Made by a program: the position numbers and the translations under genes. Shown in pieces: positions 33,772 through 42,075 of a DNA stretch of 42,498 nucleotides. A model generated the notes under the pieces. That model was not told where the DNA came from and did not search any database. It saw only the letters and a program-made list of their open reading frames with translations. Each line of letters opens with the position of its first letter. Position 1 is the stretch's first letter. The DNA comes from Leptospira biflexa (GTDB lineage Bacteria; Spirochaetota; DYNZ01), in the NCBI GenBank assembly GCA_020720805.1, contig DYNZ01000022.1, positions 1 to 42,498 on the forward strand, given 5' to 3'.

Positions 33772-36336
33772 ATGAATCTACGTCATAAAACCGCTGGAAT
33801 GCGGGATCAAAGCACCACCCCGGATAACCAGCCGGTGCTCCATGAAAAATTGTGGCGACTGCTGGGGCGCGTACGAAAAATCGACCGTTCGCTGATTCAG
33901 CGGGCGTTTGCGAACCATCTTGAATTTACTGTCGGGAAAAATCAATTTACCATTGCGGAACGGGATATCTACCTTGCACTGGCTTACTCCATTCGCGATC
34001 TCTTGTTGGATCGCTGGAATGAAACGCAGCAAACCTACTACGATCAGGATGCGAAACGGGTCTATTATCTCTCCATGGAGTTTCTTATGGGACGAACCCT
34101 GGAGAATTCTCTCTTTAATATGCGGGCGTTGGCAGTTTCCAAAAAGGCGCTGGAAGAGCTCGACTACAATCTTGAAGAGATTATCGAATTGGAGCAGGAT
34201 GCTGGTCTGGGCAATGGCGGTCTGGGGCGATTGGCTGCCTGTTTTCTGGATTCAATGGCTACGTTATCCCTACCAGGATATGGATACGGCATCCGGTACG
34301 ACTACGGCATTTTCAAACAAAAGATTCTGAAGGGGTTTCAGACAGAGATTCCCGATATGTGGCTGGCTGGCGGTTATCCCTGGGAGGTGAAACGGTACGA
34401 TTTTTCCTATACCATCCGTTTCTATGGCCATGTGGAGTCCTACCGCGATCAGTCGGGTGAAGAACATTTTACCTGGGTGGAGGGTGATAAGGTTATAGCG
34501 AGAGCCTTTGATACACCGATACCGGGTTACAATACGCAGACTGTCAATAATCTTCGCCTCTGGTCTGCTGAGCCAGCTCAAGAGTTCAATTTTGATTTTT
34601 TTAATCGAGGCGATTATATCAAGGCGGTTGAGGAGAAAATAAACTCTGAAAATATCTCTGCTGTTTTATATCCGAATGATAATGTGTATGCCGGAAAAGA
34701 GCTGCGCTTGAAACAGCAGTATCTGATGATTAGCGCCTCTTTGCAGGATATCATTCGCCGCTTCTTAAAATCCCATGATCAATGGGCGGTTTTTCCGGAT
34801 AAGGTCGCCATACAATTGAACGATACCCACCCTGCTATGGCAATAGCGGAGTTTATGCGTATTTTGGTGGATGAAAAAGACCTGGGCTGGATCGAAGCCT
34901 GGGAGATCACCCAGAAAACGTTTGCCTATACCAACCATACGGTTTTACCCGAGGCTCTGGAGCGGTGGAGTGTCTCTCTTGTGGAGCGTTTACTGCCACG
35001 TCATATCCAGGTTATTTATGAGATCAATAGGCGTTGGCTTGAGCGCGTTCGTGAAAAATTCCCAAACGATGAGGAGCTGGTATCCCGTGTCTCCCTGATC
35101 GAAGAGGGACCCACGCGCATGGTTCGCATGGCCTTCCTGGCAGTTGTCGGCAGCAATACTGTCAACGGTGTGGCCGCACTTCATAGCCGCCTGATCACGG
35201 AAACCATTTTTAAGGATTTTTACAAAATCTGTCCGGAAAAATTTCAAAATAAAACGAATGGGATAACCCAGCGGCGCTGGTTGGGTATGTCGAACCGCTC
35301 TCTGGCCAAACTGATCACCCGAAAAATCGGCAAGGGCTGGATAACCGATCTATATCAGCTAAAGAAATTGGAGCGGTGGGCTGAGGATGGGGATTTTCAA
35401 GCGGACTGGGCAAAAGTAAAGCATGCCAACAAAGTCAGGTTGGCAAAAATTATTCTGGATACAACAGGCGTTCAGGTTGATCCAACGTCGATGTTTGACA
35501 TCCAGGTGAAAAGGATCCATGAGTACAAGCGACAGCACCTGAATCTGCTGCATGTGATCTCCCTGTATCTGCGCATGAAGAGCAATCCCAACATGACCTG
35601 GACTCCGCGAACTGTGATTCTTGCTGGCAAGGCAGCACCAGGTTACTATATTGCAAAGTTAATTATCAAATTAACCCATGAGATCGCAGAGATCATCAAT
35701 AACGACGCGGATACCCGCCATTTACTAAAGGTAGTATTTATACCTGATTACCGCGTGACCCTGGCCGAGCGCATTATCCCTGCCTGTGATCTCTCTGAGC
35801 AGATCTCAACCGCTGGCACAGAGGCCTCTGGCACGGGAAATATGAAATTTTCTTTGAACGGGGCTTTGACGATCGGTACTCTGGATGGCGCCAACATCGA
35901 AATCATGGAAGAGGTAGGTGAAGAAAATATCTACATTTTTGGTTTAAAGACGGAAGAGGTGGTCGCGCTGCGTCACAAGGGTTACAATCCATGGGATTAC
36001 TACCATAAATATTCTCAAATTAAATCTGTTTTTGATTTTCTGCAGAACTCGATTAAGGTTCAGGACAATCCGAATCTGTTTCAGCCTCTGATTCACACGC
36101 TTTTGGATGGAGGGGATTTTTTCATGGTACTGGCTGATTTTAATGACTATATGGCAGTCCAGAGCGAAGTCTCTAAAGAGTTTCGTAACTCAACGCAATG
36201 GTGGAAAAAATCCATATTGAATTCTGCCAGGATGGGAAAATTTTCTGCGGACAGAACGATCGCAGAATATGCTAGGGATATCTGGAAAATACCGCCTGTG
36301 CCGGTTAAAGCAGCGGAAACGTTTCATGCGTTTTAA
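33772..36336 (+). CDS. glgP: Glycogen/starch phosphorylase
   Basis: 854 residues, normal length. Releases glucose-1-phosphate from alpha-1,4-glucans. The N-terminal core has YYLSMEFLMGRTLENSLFNM and DAGLGNGGLGRLAACFLDS; the middle has NDTHPAMAIAEFMRIL; KRIHEYKRQHLNLL is conserved near ~585; the PLP lysine is in GTGNMKFSLNGALTIGTLDGANIEI (~690). The N-terminal regulatory sites of animal enzymes are absent, as usual in bacteria. No glgA, glgB or glgC is next to it. Confidence 0.97.
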   Translation: MNLRHKTAGMRDQSTTPDNQPVLHEKLWRLLGRVRKIDRSLIQRAFANHLEFTVGKNQFTIAERDIYLALAYSIRDLLLDRWNETQQTYYDQDAKRVYYLSMEFLMGRTLENSLFNMRALAVSKKALEELDYNLEEIIELEQDAGLGNGGLGRLAACFLDSMATLSLPGYGYGIRYDYGIFKQKILKGFQTEIPDMWLAGGYPWEVKRYDFSYTIRFYGHVESYRDQSGEEHFTWVEGDKVIARAFDTPIPGYNTQTVNNLRLWSAEPAQEFNFDFFNRGDYIKAVEEKINSENISAVLYPNDNVYAGKELRLKQQYLMISASLQDIIRRFLKSHDQWAVFPDKVAIQLNDTHPAMAIAEFMRILVDEKDLGWIEAWEITQKTFAYTNHTVLPEALERWSVSLVERLLPRHIQVIYEINRRWLERVREKFPNDEELVSRVSLIEEGPTRMVRMAFLAVVGSNTVNGVAALHSRLITETIFKDFYKICPEKFQNKTNGITQRRWLGMSNRSLAKLITRKIGKGWITDLYQLKKLERWAEDGDFQADWAKVKHANKVRLAKIILDTTGVQVDPTSMFDIQVKRIHEYKRQHLNLLHVISLYLRMKSNPNMTWTPRTVILAGKAAPGYYIAKLIIKLTHEIAEIINNDADTRHLLKVVFIPDYRVTLAERIIPACDLSEQISTAGTEASGTGNMKFSLNGALTIGTLDGANIEIMEEVGEENIYIFGLKTEEVVALRHKGYNPWDYYHKYSQIKSVFDFLQNSIKVQDNPNLFQPLIHTLLDGGDFFMVLADFNDYMAVQSEVSKEFRNSTQWWKKSILNSARMGKFSADRTIAEYARDIWKIPPVPVKAAETFHAF

Positions 36337-36360
36337 TCGTTTTCTATAATCGTTGTTGGC

Positions 36361-37338
36361 ATGTGGAAATTTATTTTTAAGCGTCTTTTGCATCTGATTC
36401 CCCTGGTTCTTGGTATAACCTTTGTTGCCTTTATGGTGTTTCAGTTGGCGCCGGGTGACTATTTTACAAAGATGACTCTGGATCCAAATATATCACCCGA
36501 GCTGCTTCAGAAAATGAGGAAAGATTTTGCGTTAGATAAACCTGCTCTTGTGCAGTATTTTATCTGGTTACAGCAGATTTTTCAAGGAAATCTGGGGCTT
36601 TCACTGCATTACCAGATTCCTGTTTGGACGTTGATCCGCTCTTTTCTCTGGAATACCTTCCTGTTGTCCTTTGCTGCCCTGGTGCTGACCTGGTTTCTGG
36701 CCATTCCTTTGGGAATTATCTCTGCAGTGCGCCAATACCAGTGGCCCGATAAGGTTACAGGCTTTATTGCATTTCTGGGGATGTCCTTGCCGAATTTTTT
36801 TCTGGCGTTTCTGCTCCTTTTTTTTGTCTCCCAAACAAAAATTTTACCAACGGGAGGGATGGCGAGTCCTGTGCACGAACTGCTCTCTCCATGGCAAAAA
36901 ATAATGGATGTAGGTCACCATCTCATTTTACCTGCGGTGGTTTTGACCGTGGGTTCTCTGGCTGGTTTGCTACGTATCATGCGCAGCAATATGCTGGAGG
37001 TGCTTGGGGCGCGCTATATCGTGACTGCCCGGGCAAAAGGTTTACCTGAGAGGGTTGTGATTTTTAAACACGCCCTGCGCAACGCGATAAACCCTATGGT
37101 GACCATCTTTGGTTACGAACTCTCCTCCCTTTTTTCGGGAGCCGCGCTGGTAGAGATGATCCTGCGCTGGCCGGGGATGGGGCAATTGATGCTGGAAGCT
37201 ACGCTGAATCAGGATATCTATTTGATCATGGGAAATCTTTTGATGGGTTCGGTGCTGCTGCTTCTGGGAAATCTTATAGCTGATATTTTACTTGCGTATG
37301 TGGATCCACGCGTACGCGAAGAGATGCGCAAGCAGTAG
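36361..37338 (+). CDS. OppB/DppB-type ABC transporter permease (orphan)
   Basis: 325 residues, about six membrane segments. The N-terminus FIFKRLLHLIPLVLGITFVAFMVFQLAPGD is the signature of oligopeptide/nickel permeases, and the EAA-type loop reads ARAKGLPERVVIFKHALRNAINP. An inner-membrane component needs a partner permease (OppC-like), ATPases and a binding protein; none is in the window, and the next gene is a crotonase. It starts 24 bases after glgP and may be cotranscribed with it. The partners may lie elsewhere. Confidence 0.92.
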   Translation: MWKFIFKRLLHLIPLVLGITFVAFMVFQLAPGDYFTKMTLDPNISPELLQKMRKDFALDKPALVQYFIWLQQIFQGNLGLSLHYQIPVWTLIRSFLWNTFLLSFAALVLTWFLAIPLGIISAVRQYQWPDKVTGFIAFLGMSLPNFFLAFLLLFFVSQTKILPTGGMASPVHELLSPWQKIMDVGHHLILPAVVLTVGSLAGLLRIMRSNMLEVLGARYIVTARAKGLPERVVIFKHALRNAINPMVTIFGYELSSLFSGAALVEMILRWPGMGQLMLEATLNQDIYLIMGNLLMGSVLLLLGNLIADILLAYVDPRVREEMRKQ

Positions 37339-37380
37339 TGCTTCTGTGAAAGCAGAGATTGTTGACCAAGGGGTAGTCTT

Positions 37381-38172
37381 TTGACGATGGATGATCTTCA
37401 GATAAAAAAAAACGGTCATGTCTTGTATATCACAATTCACCGACCAGAAAAAAAGAACGCCCTGTCCCCGGAACTTCTGGTGGCGCTGGCAGATACTCTG
37501 GATTTTTATGCCGTTGAGGCGAAGACCCTGATACCGGTAATTTGCGGCAGCGGGGATCAATTTTTTTCGTCTGGATATGATATATCCCGCATTCCGACGA
37601 TGGCCGACAGTGAAGCCCAGTCATTCGCCAACCATAAACCTCTTGACCGAGCCGTTGAAGCGATTGCCAATTTCCCTTATCCTGTGATTGCCGCTCTGAA
37701 CGGGGCTGTTTATGGTGGCGCCTGCGAGCTTGTTTTTGCCTGTGATTTTCGCTTTGCAGCGGAGAATGTGATGATGAGCATGCCTCCAGCTCGGTTAGGT
37801 CTGGTGTACTCTTTGGCTGGACTGCGGCGCATGCGTAATGTGATCGGTTTAGCCAACTTAAAAAAAATGATTTTTACCGCTGGTCGCTTTTCAGGCGATG
37901 AGTTGTTCCATTTTGGAGCTGTCGATAAAATTTTGCCAAGGGAGAAGCTGCGCGAATATGCGGAGGAGACAGCTGTAAGCATGGGGGAGCTTTCGCCAAT
38001 CTCCCTGCAGGGGCATAAAAAAATTTTTGGTGTGCTGGAACACCAATGGATAGGGGAATCGGATGAAGCCCTGGTGAAATCTTGGATCGAAAAATCCTAC
38101 CTTAGCCAGGATGCCCGTGAAGGAAAAGCCGCATTTTTGGAAAAAAGGAGACCCGACTTTCAGGGAAAATAG
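37381..38172 (+). CDS. Enoyl-CoA hydratase/isomerase family protein
   Basis: 263 residues, crotonase fold. QFFSSGYDIS and ALNGAVYGGACELVFACDFRFA form the oxyanion hole; MPPARLGLVYSLAGLRRM is the active-site helix region. The Glu that acts in true hydratases is not at the usual P-E position, so a decarboxylase, isomerase or other acyl-CoA activity is possible. TTG at 37381 is preferred because AAGGGG lies seven bases upstream; ATG at 37387 is the alternative. It follows the ABC permease by 42 bases. Confidence 0.85.
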   Translation: MTMDDLQIKKNGHVLYITIHRPEKKNALSPELLVALADTLDFYAVEAKTLIPVICGSGDQFFSSGYDISRIPTMADSEAQSFANHKPLDRAVEAIANFPYPVIAALNGAVYGGACELVFACDFRFAAENVMMSMPPARLGLVYSLAGLRRMRNVIGLANLKKMIFTAGRFSGDELFHFGAVDKILPREKLREYAEETAVSMGELSPISLQGHKKIFGVLEHQWIGESDEALVKSWIEKSYLSQDAREGKAAFLEKRRPDFQGK

Positions 38173-38205
38173 GGATCACATCCGGAAAAAGGCAACCAAC
38201 TATAA

Positions 38206-38414
38206 TATACTCGAAACACTTTGGTTCTCGGGTTTTATACCAATAGGCATCGATGCTTCGATGAACTCAGCACAAGATTTGACAGGTTGGGCAATGCCAT
38301 AACCGCGTCCTTTTGGCACAAAGTCCATTGCAAACAGTAAATACTGGCTAAAGGGTGCGTCGACATCGCTGGCATTGCCTTGCGATATCCGAAAACCAAA
38401 AAGCCCTTAGTATA
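38206..38414 (+). mobile_element. Composite repeat R5: Y inserted inside X
   Basis: TA at 38206-38207, X left arm (38208-38239), Y (38240-38341), then TA and the X right arm (38342-38412) with a closing TA (38413-38414). The uninterrupted X at 13640 reads TTTTATACTGG here, so the TA target is duplicated around Y. This Y has lost ~112 bases between two CGTCCTT repeats visible in the full Y at 11132. The region 38173-38589 between the crotonase and the SulP start holds no other feature that I see. Confidence 0.9.
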
Positions 38415-38589
38415 GTTCTTCCAAATTTTTATAAGTCTCCTCTCTTTTGATTGTATTGTAAAATTTCTATTGGAAAATTTATTCCGGGTAATAAAATTTG
38501 TTGCCTTATTCCGGGGTGTTTCCAGGTATAGTCAAAAACAGGCCCACCTCAAGCGCGGACCAATTTATGGATTTGCAGGTGATTCCGCC

Positions 38590-40254
38590 ATGTTTTCCCC
38601 AACTTTGTTTTTTGAACTACGCAGGTATTCCTCCCAAAAGTTTTATTCTGACCTGAGCGCCGGGTTAATTGTCGGTATTGTTTCTTTACCTTTATCTATC
38701 GCCTTTGCCATCGCATCTGGCGTCTCGCCGGAGCGCGGATTGATTACAGCTTTCCTTGCCGGCTTTATTATCTCCTTTCTGGGAGGTACTACGGCACAGA
38801 TTGGAGGCCCTACCGGAGCCTTTGTTGTGATCATTTTTGGAATCGTGGAAAAATTTGGCTATAGCGGGTTGCAGGTTGCGACTATCATGGCTGGCGTTTT
38901 TTTGCTGATTCTTGGAATTAGCAGGTTAGGTAACGTGATCCAATTTATTCCGATTCCGGTTACCATTGGTTTTACCTCAGGCATTGCTGTCATTATTTTT
39001 ACAGGACAGGTCGCTGATCTGTTGGGATTGAATGCTGCAGGCATAGGAGCTGACTTTATTGCCAGATGGTCTTTTTATTTGCAATCGTTAGAACAGACGA
39101 ACCTGGTTAATTTTGCTTTGGGGCTTGGTTCGATGGCCGTTATCCTGTTATGGCCCAAGATCACCCGAAAGATACCGGGACCGCTGGTTGCTGTAGTCGC
39201 CAGTTCTTTGTTGGTCTATTTTCTGGGTCTGCCTGTGGATACGATTGGCAGTCGTTTCCATAACCTCAGTAGCACCTTGCCGCCGCTGCGCTTGCCAGAG
39301 ATATCATTGACCCTCCTGAGAGATCTTCTGCCTGCGGCAGTATCGATCGCCTTGCTTGGGGGGATTGAGTCTCTGCTGTCTGCGGTAGTCGCTGATGGTA
39401 TGACCGGAAAACGGCATAACTCCAATATGGAACTGATAGCCCAGGGCGCTGCAAATGTGGTCTCCCCGCTGTTGGGAGGGATTCCTGCAACGGGGGCTAT
39501 AGCCAGGACAGCAACAAATATCCGCAATGGGGCTGTATCGCCTGTAGCCGGATTGATCAATGCAACCTTTATTGGATTAAGTTTTTTCTTTCTTGGGGAT
39601 TTGATGCGATGGATTCCCATGGCTTCTTTGGCTGCGGTGCTGATGATCGTTGCCTACAATATGAGTGAATGGAGAGCCTTTCGTTCCCTGCTAAAGGGAT
39701 CACGCAGTGATGCACTGGTGCTTGCTATAACTTTTTTTCTAACGGTAGTTATCGATTTGACCGTGGCGATTGAGGTAGGGATGGTGCTTGCTGCGATTCT
39801 GTTTATGCGGCGGGCTATACTGGCAGCGGATATACACATGGTGCCCGAGGCTGGAGCTGATCCGACAGTACCCGATCTCGAGATTCTTGATCCCCAGGGT
39901 CTGTTTCGAAAGAAGATTCATGTTTTTGAGGTATCGGGACCATTTTTTTTCGGTACGATATATAAATTTGAACAGGCTATGGCTGATACAGCGGAAATTC
40001 CACAAATTCAGATTATAAGATTGAAAAATGTTCCCTTTATCGACGCGACAGGTCTTTACAGGTTGAAGGAGGCTATTGCCCGTTCACGGGACAAGGGGGT
40101 TGAGGTCTATTTAAGCGGCCCCACTCCGATAGCGATGAAAACGTTGCAAAAAGGGAATGTGGCAGCGGTATTAGGTTCCGGTGACAGAATTTTTAAAAAG
40201 TTCCATGAAGCCTGGTCGCACGCTGTCAAGCAGCTCGACATGGGGAAGAGCTAA
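38590..40254 (+). CDS. SulP-family anion transporter (sulfate permease)
   Basis: 554 residues from the ATG at 38590; a TTG at 38470 would add 40 unconserved residues. AGGTG lies upstream of 38590. About ten to twelve membrane segments form the SulP core: SDLSAGLIVGIVSLPLSIAFAIASGVSPERGL (~residues 20-50), GGTTAQIGGPTGAFV, and GGIPATGAIARTATNIRNGAVSPVAGL. The C-terminal ~120 residues are a STAS domain (VFEVSGPFFFG, FIDATGLYRLKEAI). The substrate could be sulfate, bicarbonate or another anion. Confidence 0.93.
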   Translation: MFSPTLFFELRRYSSQKFYSDLSAGLIVGIVSLPLSIAFAIASGVSPERGLITAFLAGFIISFLGGTTAQIGGPTGAFVVIIFGIVEKFGYSGLQVATIMAGVFLLILGISRLGNVIQFIPIPVTIGFTSGIAVIIFTGQVADLLGLNAAGIGADFIARWSFYLQSLEQTNLVNFALGLGSMAVILLWPKITRKIPGPLVAVVASSLLVYFLGLPVDTIGSRFHNLSSTLPPLRLPEISLTLLRDLLPAAVSIALLGGIESLLSAVVADGMTGKRHNSNMELIAQGAANVVSPLLGGIPATGAIARTATNIRNGAVSPVAGLINATFIGLSFFFLGDLMRWIPMASLAAVLMIVAYNMSEWRAFRSLLKGSRSDALVLAITFFLTVVIDLTVAIEVGMVLAAILFMRRAILAADIHMVPEAGADPTVPDLEILDPQGLFRKKIHVFEVSGPFFFGTIYKFEQAMADTAEIPQIQIIRLKNVPFIDATGLYRLKEAIARSRDKGVEVYLSGPTPIAMKTLQKGNVAAVLGSGDRIFKKFHEAWSHAVKQLDMGKS

Positions 40255-40368
40255 CCCAGGAGGGATGTCATTGACCAACAATGGTAAAATGTTATAAATG
40301 GCAGCTTGTATTCCCCATAACAATTTGCCAAAGTCTAAGCCAATTTCTTGTGAGAATAAAAAAATCTC

Positions 40369-40397
40369 TTGACAGAAAAAAAATAGTCTGAATTTTT
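40369..40397 (+). promoter_or_regulatory. Promoter of the B12 riboswitch transcript
   Basis: Perfect TTGACA (40369-40374), then 17 bases, then a T-rich -10 (ATTTTT, 40392-40397). It is correctly placed just before the aptamer. The -10 is poor. Confidence 0.4.
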
Positions 40398-40401
40398 TAC
40401 G

Positions 40402-40500
40402 TATGCGCACAGGAGGAAGAGGGGTGTGATTCCCCCGCTGGCCCGCAACTGTAATGGAGCGAATGCTTCTAAGTCAGATACTCCTTTGTTTACCGGAAAT
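40402..40500 (+). promoter_or_regulatory. Cobalamin (B12) riboswitch
   Basis: The conserved core is plain: GGGGTGTGATTCCCC (hairpin with the GGTG-GA-TCC pattern), GCTGGCCCGCAACTGTAA, an AGCGAATGCTT stem, and AAGTCAGATACTCC (B12 box). AGGAG near 40411 pairs with CTCCT (40481-40485). These match the cobalamin family, which binds adenosyl- or related cobalamin and usually turns the downstream gene off. Possible expression-platform hairpins follow: ATTGGAT / ATCCAAT (40533-40554) and the palindrome at 40567. The target genes, beyond a Y element, are two lipoproteins. Confidence 0.93.
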
Positions 40501-40566
40501 CCTCGGGGAAAGGGATGGTTACGAAGTGCTTTATTGGATCTATTGTCATCCAATGAGCCCTGATCT

Positions 40567-40580
40567 CGCGGCGCGCCGCG
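40567..40580 (+). other. 14-base GC-rich palindrome after the riboswitch
   Basis: CGCGGCGCGCCGCG is fully self-complementary, far more GC-rich than its surroundings, and lies between the aptamer and the Y element. It could form a stop-like hairpin, but no T run follows. Confidence 0.5.
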
Positions 40581-40606
40581 CTTCCTTCCAAGAGTCTCCA
40601 GTTATA

Positions 40607-40706
40607 CCAATAAGCATCGAATTTGACCGGTTGGGCAATGCTATAGCCGCGTCCTTATCGTCCTTGGCATAAACGGTTGCGGGACAGAGTCCATTGCAAA
40701 CGGTAA
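40607..40706 (+). repeat. Element Y, shortened copy R6
   Basis: About 100 bases, from CCAATAAG (after TATA) to CAAACGGTAA. It carries the start deletion shared with R4 and a second internal deletion (GGTTGCGGG joined to ACAGAGTCC). It sits between the riboswitch and the first lipoprotein gene and ends 41 bases before the ATG. Confidence 0.88.
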
Positions 40707-40747
40707 ACACGCAAATTAATTTTGCAGATTTTTTTTTGGAGACAATC

Positions 40748-41218
40748 ATGAAACACATTTTTGACTGGAAGCACCAGCCTTTGGTGCAAAAATTTCTTTT
40801 CCTTTTTTTTATCGGCGCATTGTTGAGCGGATGCGTTCAGGACGATGATATTGAGATAAAAGGCAATTGGGCTGATACCTATTCGGTGACTTATGTTATT
40901 TCTAACGATATATGGTCAGAATCGGGAACGGATTGGGGTTCGAGCAACACTTACACCTATGACAAGGTTATCCATGATTACGATAATGACACAAAAAAAT
41001 TGGTCTACCAGGAGCCGGCAAACGCGAGTTATAATGCTAATAAATTTGGCCGCATACAATGGGTTAAAGTTGATAAAAATCTTTTTTACTTCTGCATGGA
41101 GGTTTACGGAAAAGATAGCTATGACGAGGCTTTCAGCGATCCAGCTACTTCTGATGCCAGCTCGCCGGAGAGCGGCGGATGCGGTAGTTTTCCCTGGACA
41201 AAAATGACCCGTCAATAA
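40748..41218 (+). CDS. Lipoprotein under the B12 riboswitch
   Basis: 156 residues. Signal peptide with lipobox LLSGC, so the mature protein starts at Cys about residue 31 and is anchored in a membrane. The mature part is acidic with aromatic strands (ADTYSVTYVISNDIW, YTYDKVIHDYDND). It ends in SGGCGSFPWTKMTRQ, which with the earlier FYFCMEV Cys could form a disulphide. The ATG at 40748 has GGAG upstream; a start at 40694 would lie in the repeat. I do not recognise a named family. It precedes a second lipoprotein by 26 bases. Confidence 0.82.
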   Translation: MKHIFDWKHQPLVQKFLFLFFIGALLSGCVQDDDIEIKGNWADTYSVTYVISNDIWSESGTDWGSSNTYTYDKVIHDYDNDTKKLVYQEPANASYNANKFGRIQWVKVDKNLFYFCMEVYGKDSYDEAFSDPATSDASSPESGGCGSFPWTKMTRQ

Positions 41219-41244
41219 ATCTGTTCCTGGAAATGAGGCCGGAT

Positions 41245-42036
41245 ATGAAAAAATATTTCTGGATGGTGCTGGTAGTTTTGGTTGCCGGCTGTGCGGAGAT
41301 GGAGAGTAGTTCACCGATTCCGGCAGAGAAAACTACAGCTGAGTACGCGGCAGAATTTTACGCAGCGTACAGTGTGGTATGCATTGATTCGATGATCCAC
41401 TATTCCGGAGAGGAAAATGGTTCGTATCCGGCAACTCTGGCCTTTGGTCCGCCCCGAGGGGCGGGTGAAAACGCGGGAAGTCTGGATGTTTTTAATCTGG
41501 GTATTGGGCAAAATGCCATCTTCAGGCATAGTTCTGTTGCTCTGGTAGACGGAAGCGGAAACGATTTTAAGGTTTTTGAGAATAGTTTTCGTATCAGCAC
41601 CGTTGACAACTACGCATGGGATTTTGGTTGGGTGGAAGTTAGTCCTGGCGGTGCTGACGGAAGCGATCCTGATACCTGGGATTGGTATCTTTTGCCCGTC
41701 GTTCACGATCTAAACACCAATACATACAATACGAAAGAGGGCAAAAGCGGTTTGGTCGGATTGGAGCCCATCGTCGTAAATTATATTGATAATCCAATGG
41801 ATCCACGTACGTCTACTGCAGGAGGCGATGGATACGATCTGGCGGACGCGAAGAAGATTCTTACAAGAGATAGCGGCAATCCTCTCCATTTTTCTCTCGG
41901 CAACACCTTGGCGCAGGACAATGTAATGGAGATCAGATACATTCGCATTTTTGATGGAAGCTCCTTTTTGCCGGATGGTGCCTTCGGAGACAATGGCCTG
42001 GATGTGGACGCAATTTGTTTTTTCAACTATCGGTAG
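41245..42036 (+). CDS. Lipoprotein with a surface-protein-like domain
   Basis: 263 residues. Signal peptide MKKYFWMVLVVLVAGC-AEM: lipobox VAGC. GAGG lies seven bases before the ATG. The mature part has repeated Gly/Asp-rich strands: LDVFNLGIGQNAIFRHSSVALVDGSGNDFKVFENSFRI, then a DFGWVEVSPGGADGSDPDTWDWY segment. The DFxVFEN...VEVS...W pattern recalls secreted proteins found with cobalamin-uptake genes in some Bacteroidetes and delta-type bacteria (recollection, not a database match). It may help bind a B12-related ligand at the surface. Cotranscribed with the first lipoprotein. Confidence 0.82.
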   Translation: MKKYFWMVLVVLVAGCAEMESSSPIPAEKTTAEYAAEFYAAYSVVCIDSMIHYSGEENGSYPATLAFGPPRGAGENAGSLDVFNLGIGQNAIFRHSSVALVDGSGNDFKVFENSFRISTVDNYAWDFGWVEVSPGGADGSDPDTWDWYLLPVVHDLNTNTYNTKEGKSGLVGLEPIVVNYIDNPMDPRTSTAGGDGYDLADAKKILTRDSGNPLHFSLGNTLAQDNVMEIRYIRIFDGSSFLPDGAFGDNGLDVDAICFFNYR

Positions 42037-42075
42037 CATTAAAGATTTTCAGCCGTTTCTTTCTGTTGATAGGAT

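Noticed and set aside
36361-38172. Permease plus crotonase as a biochemical unit
   Set aside because: They share only strand and spacing; no known pathway links an OppB-type permease to a crotonase.
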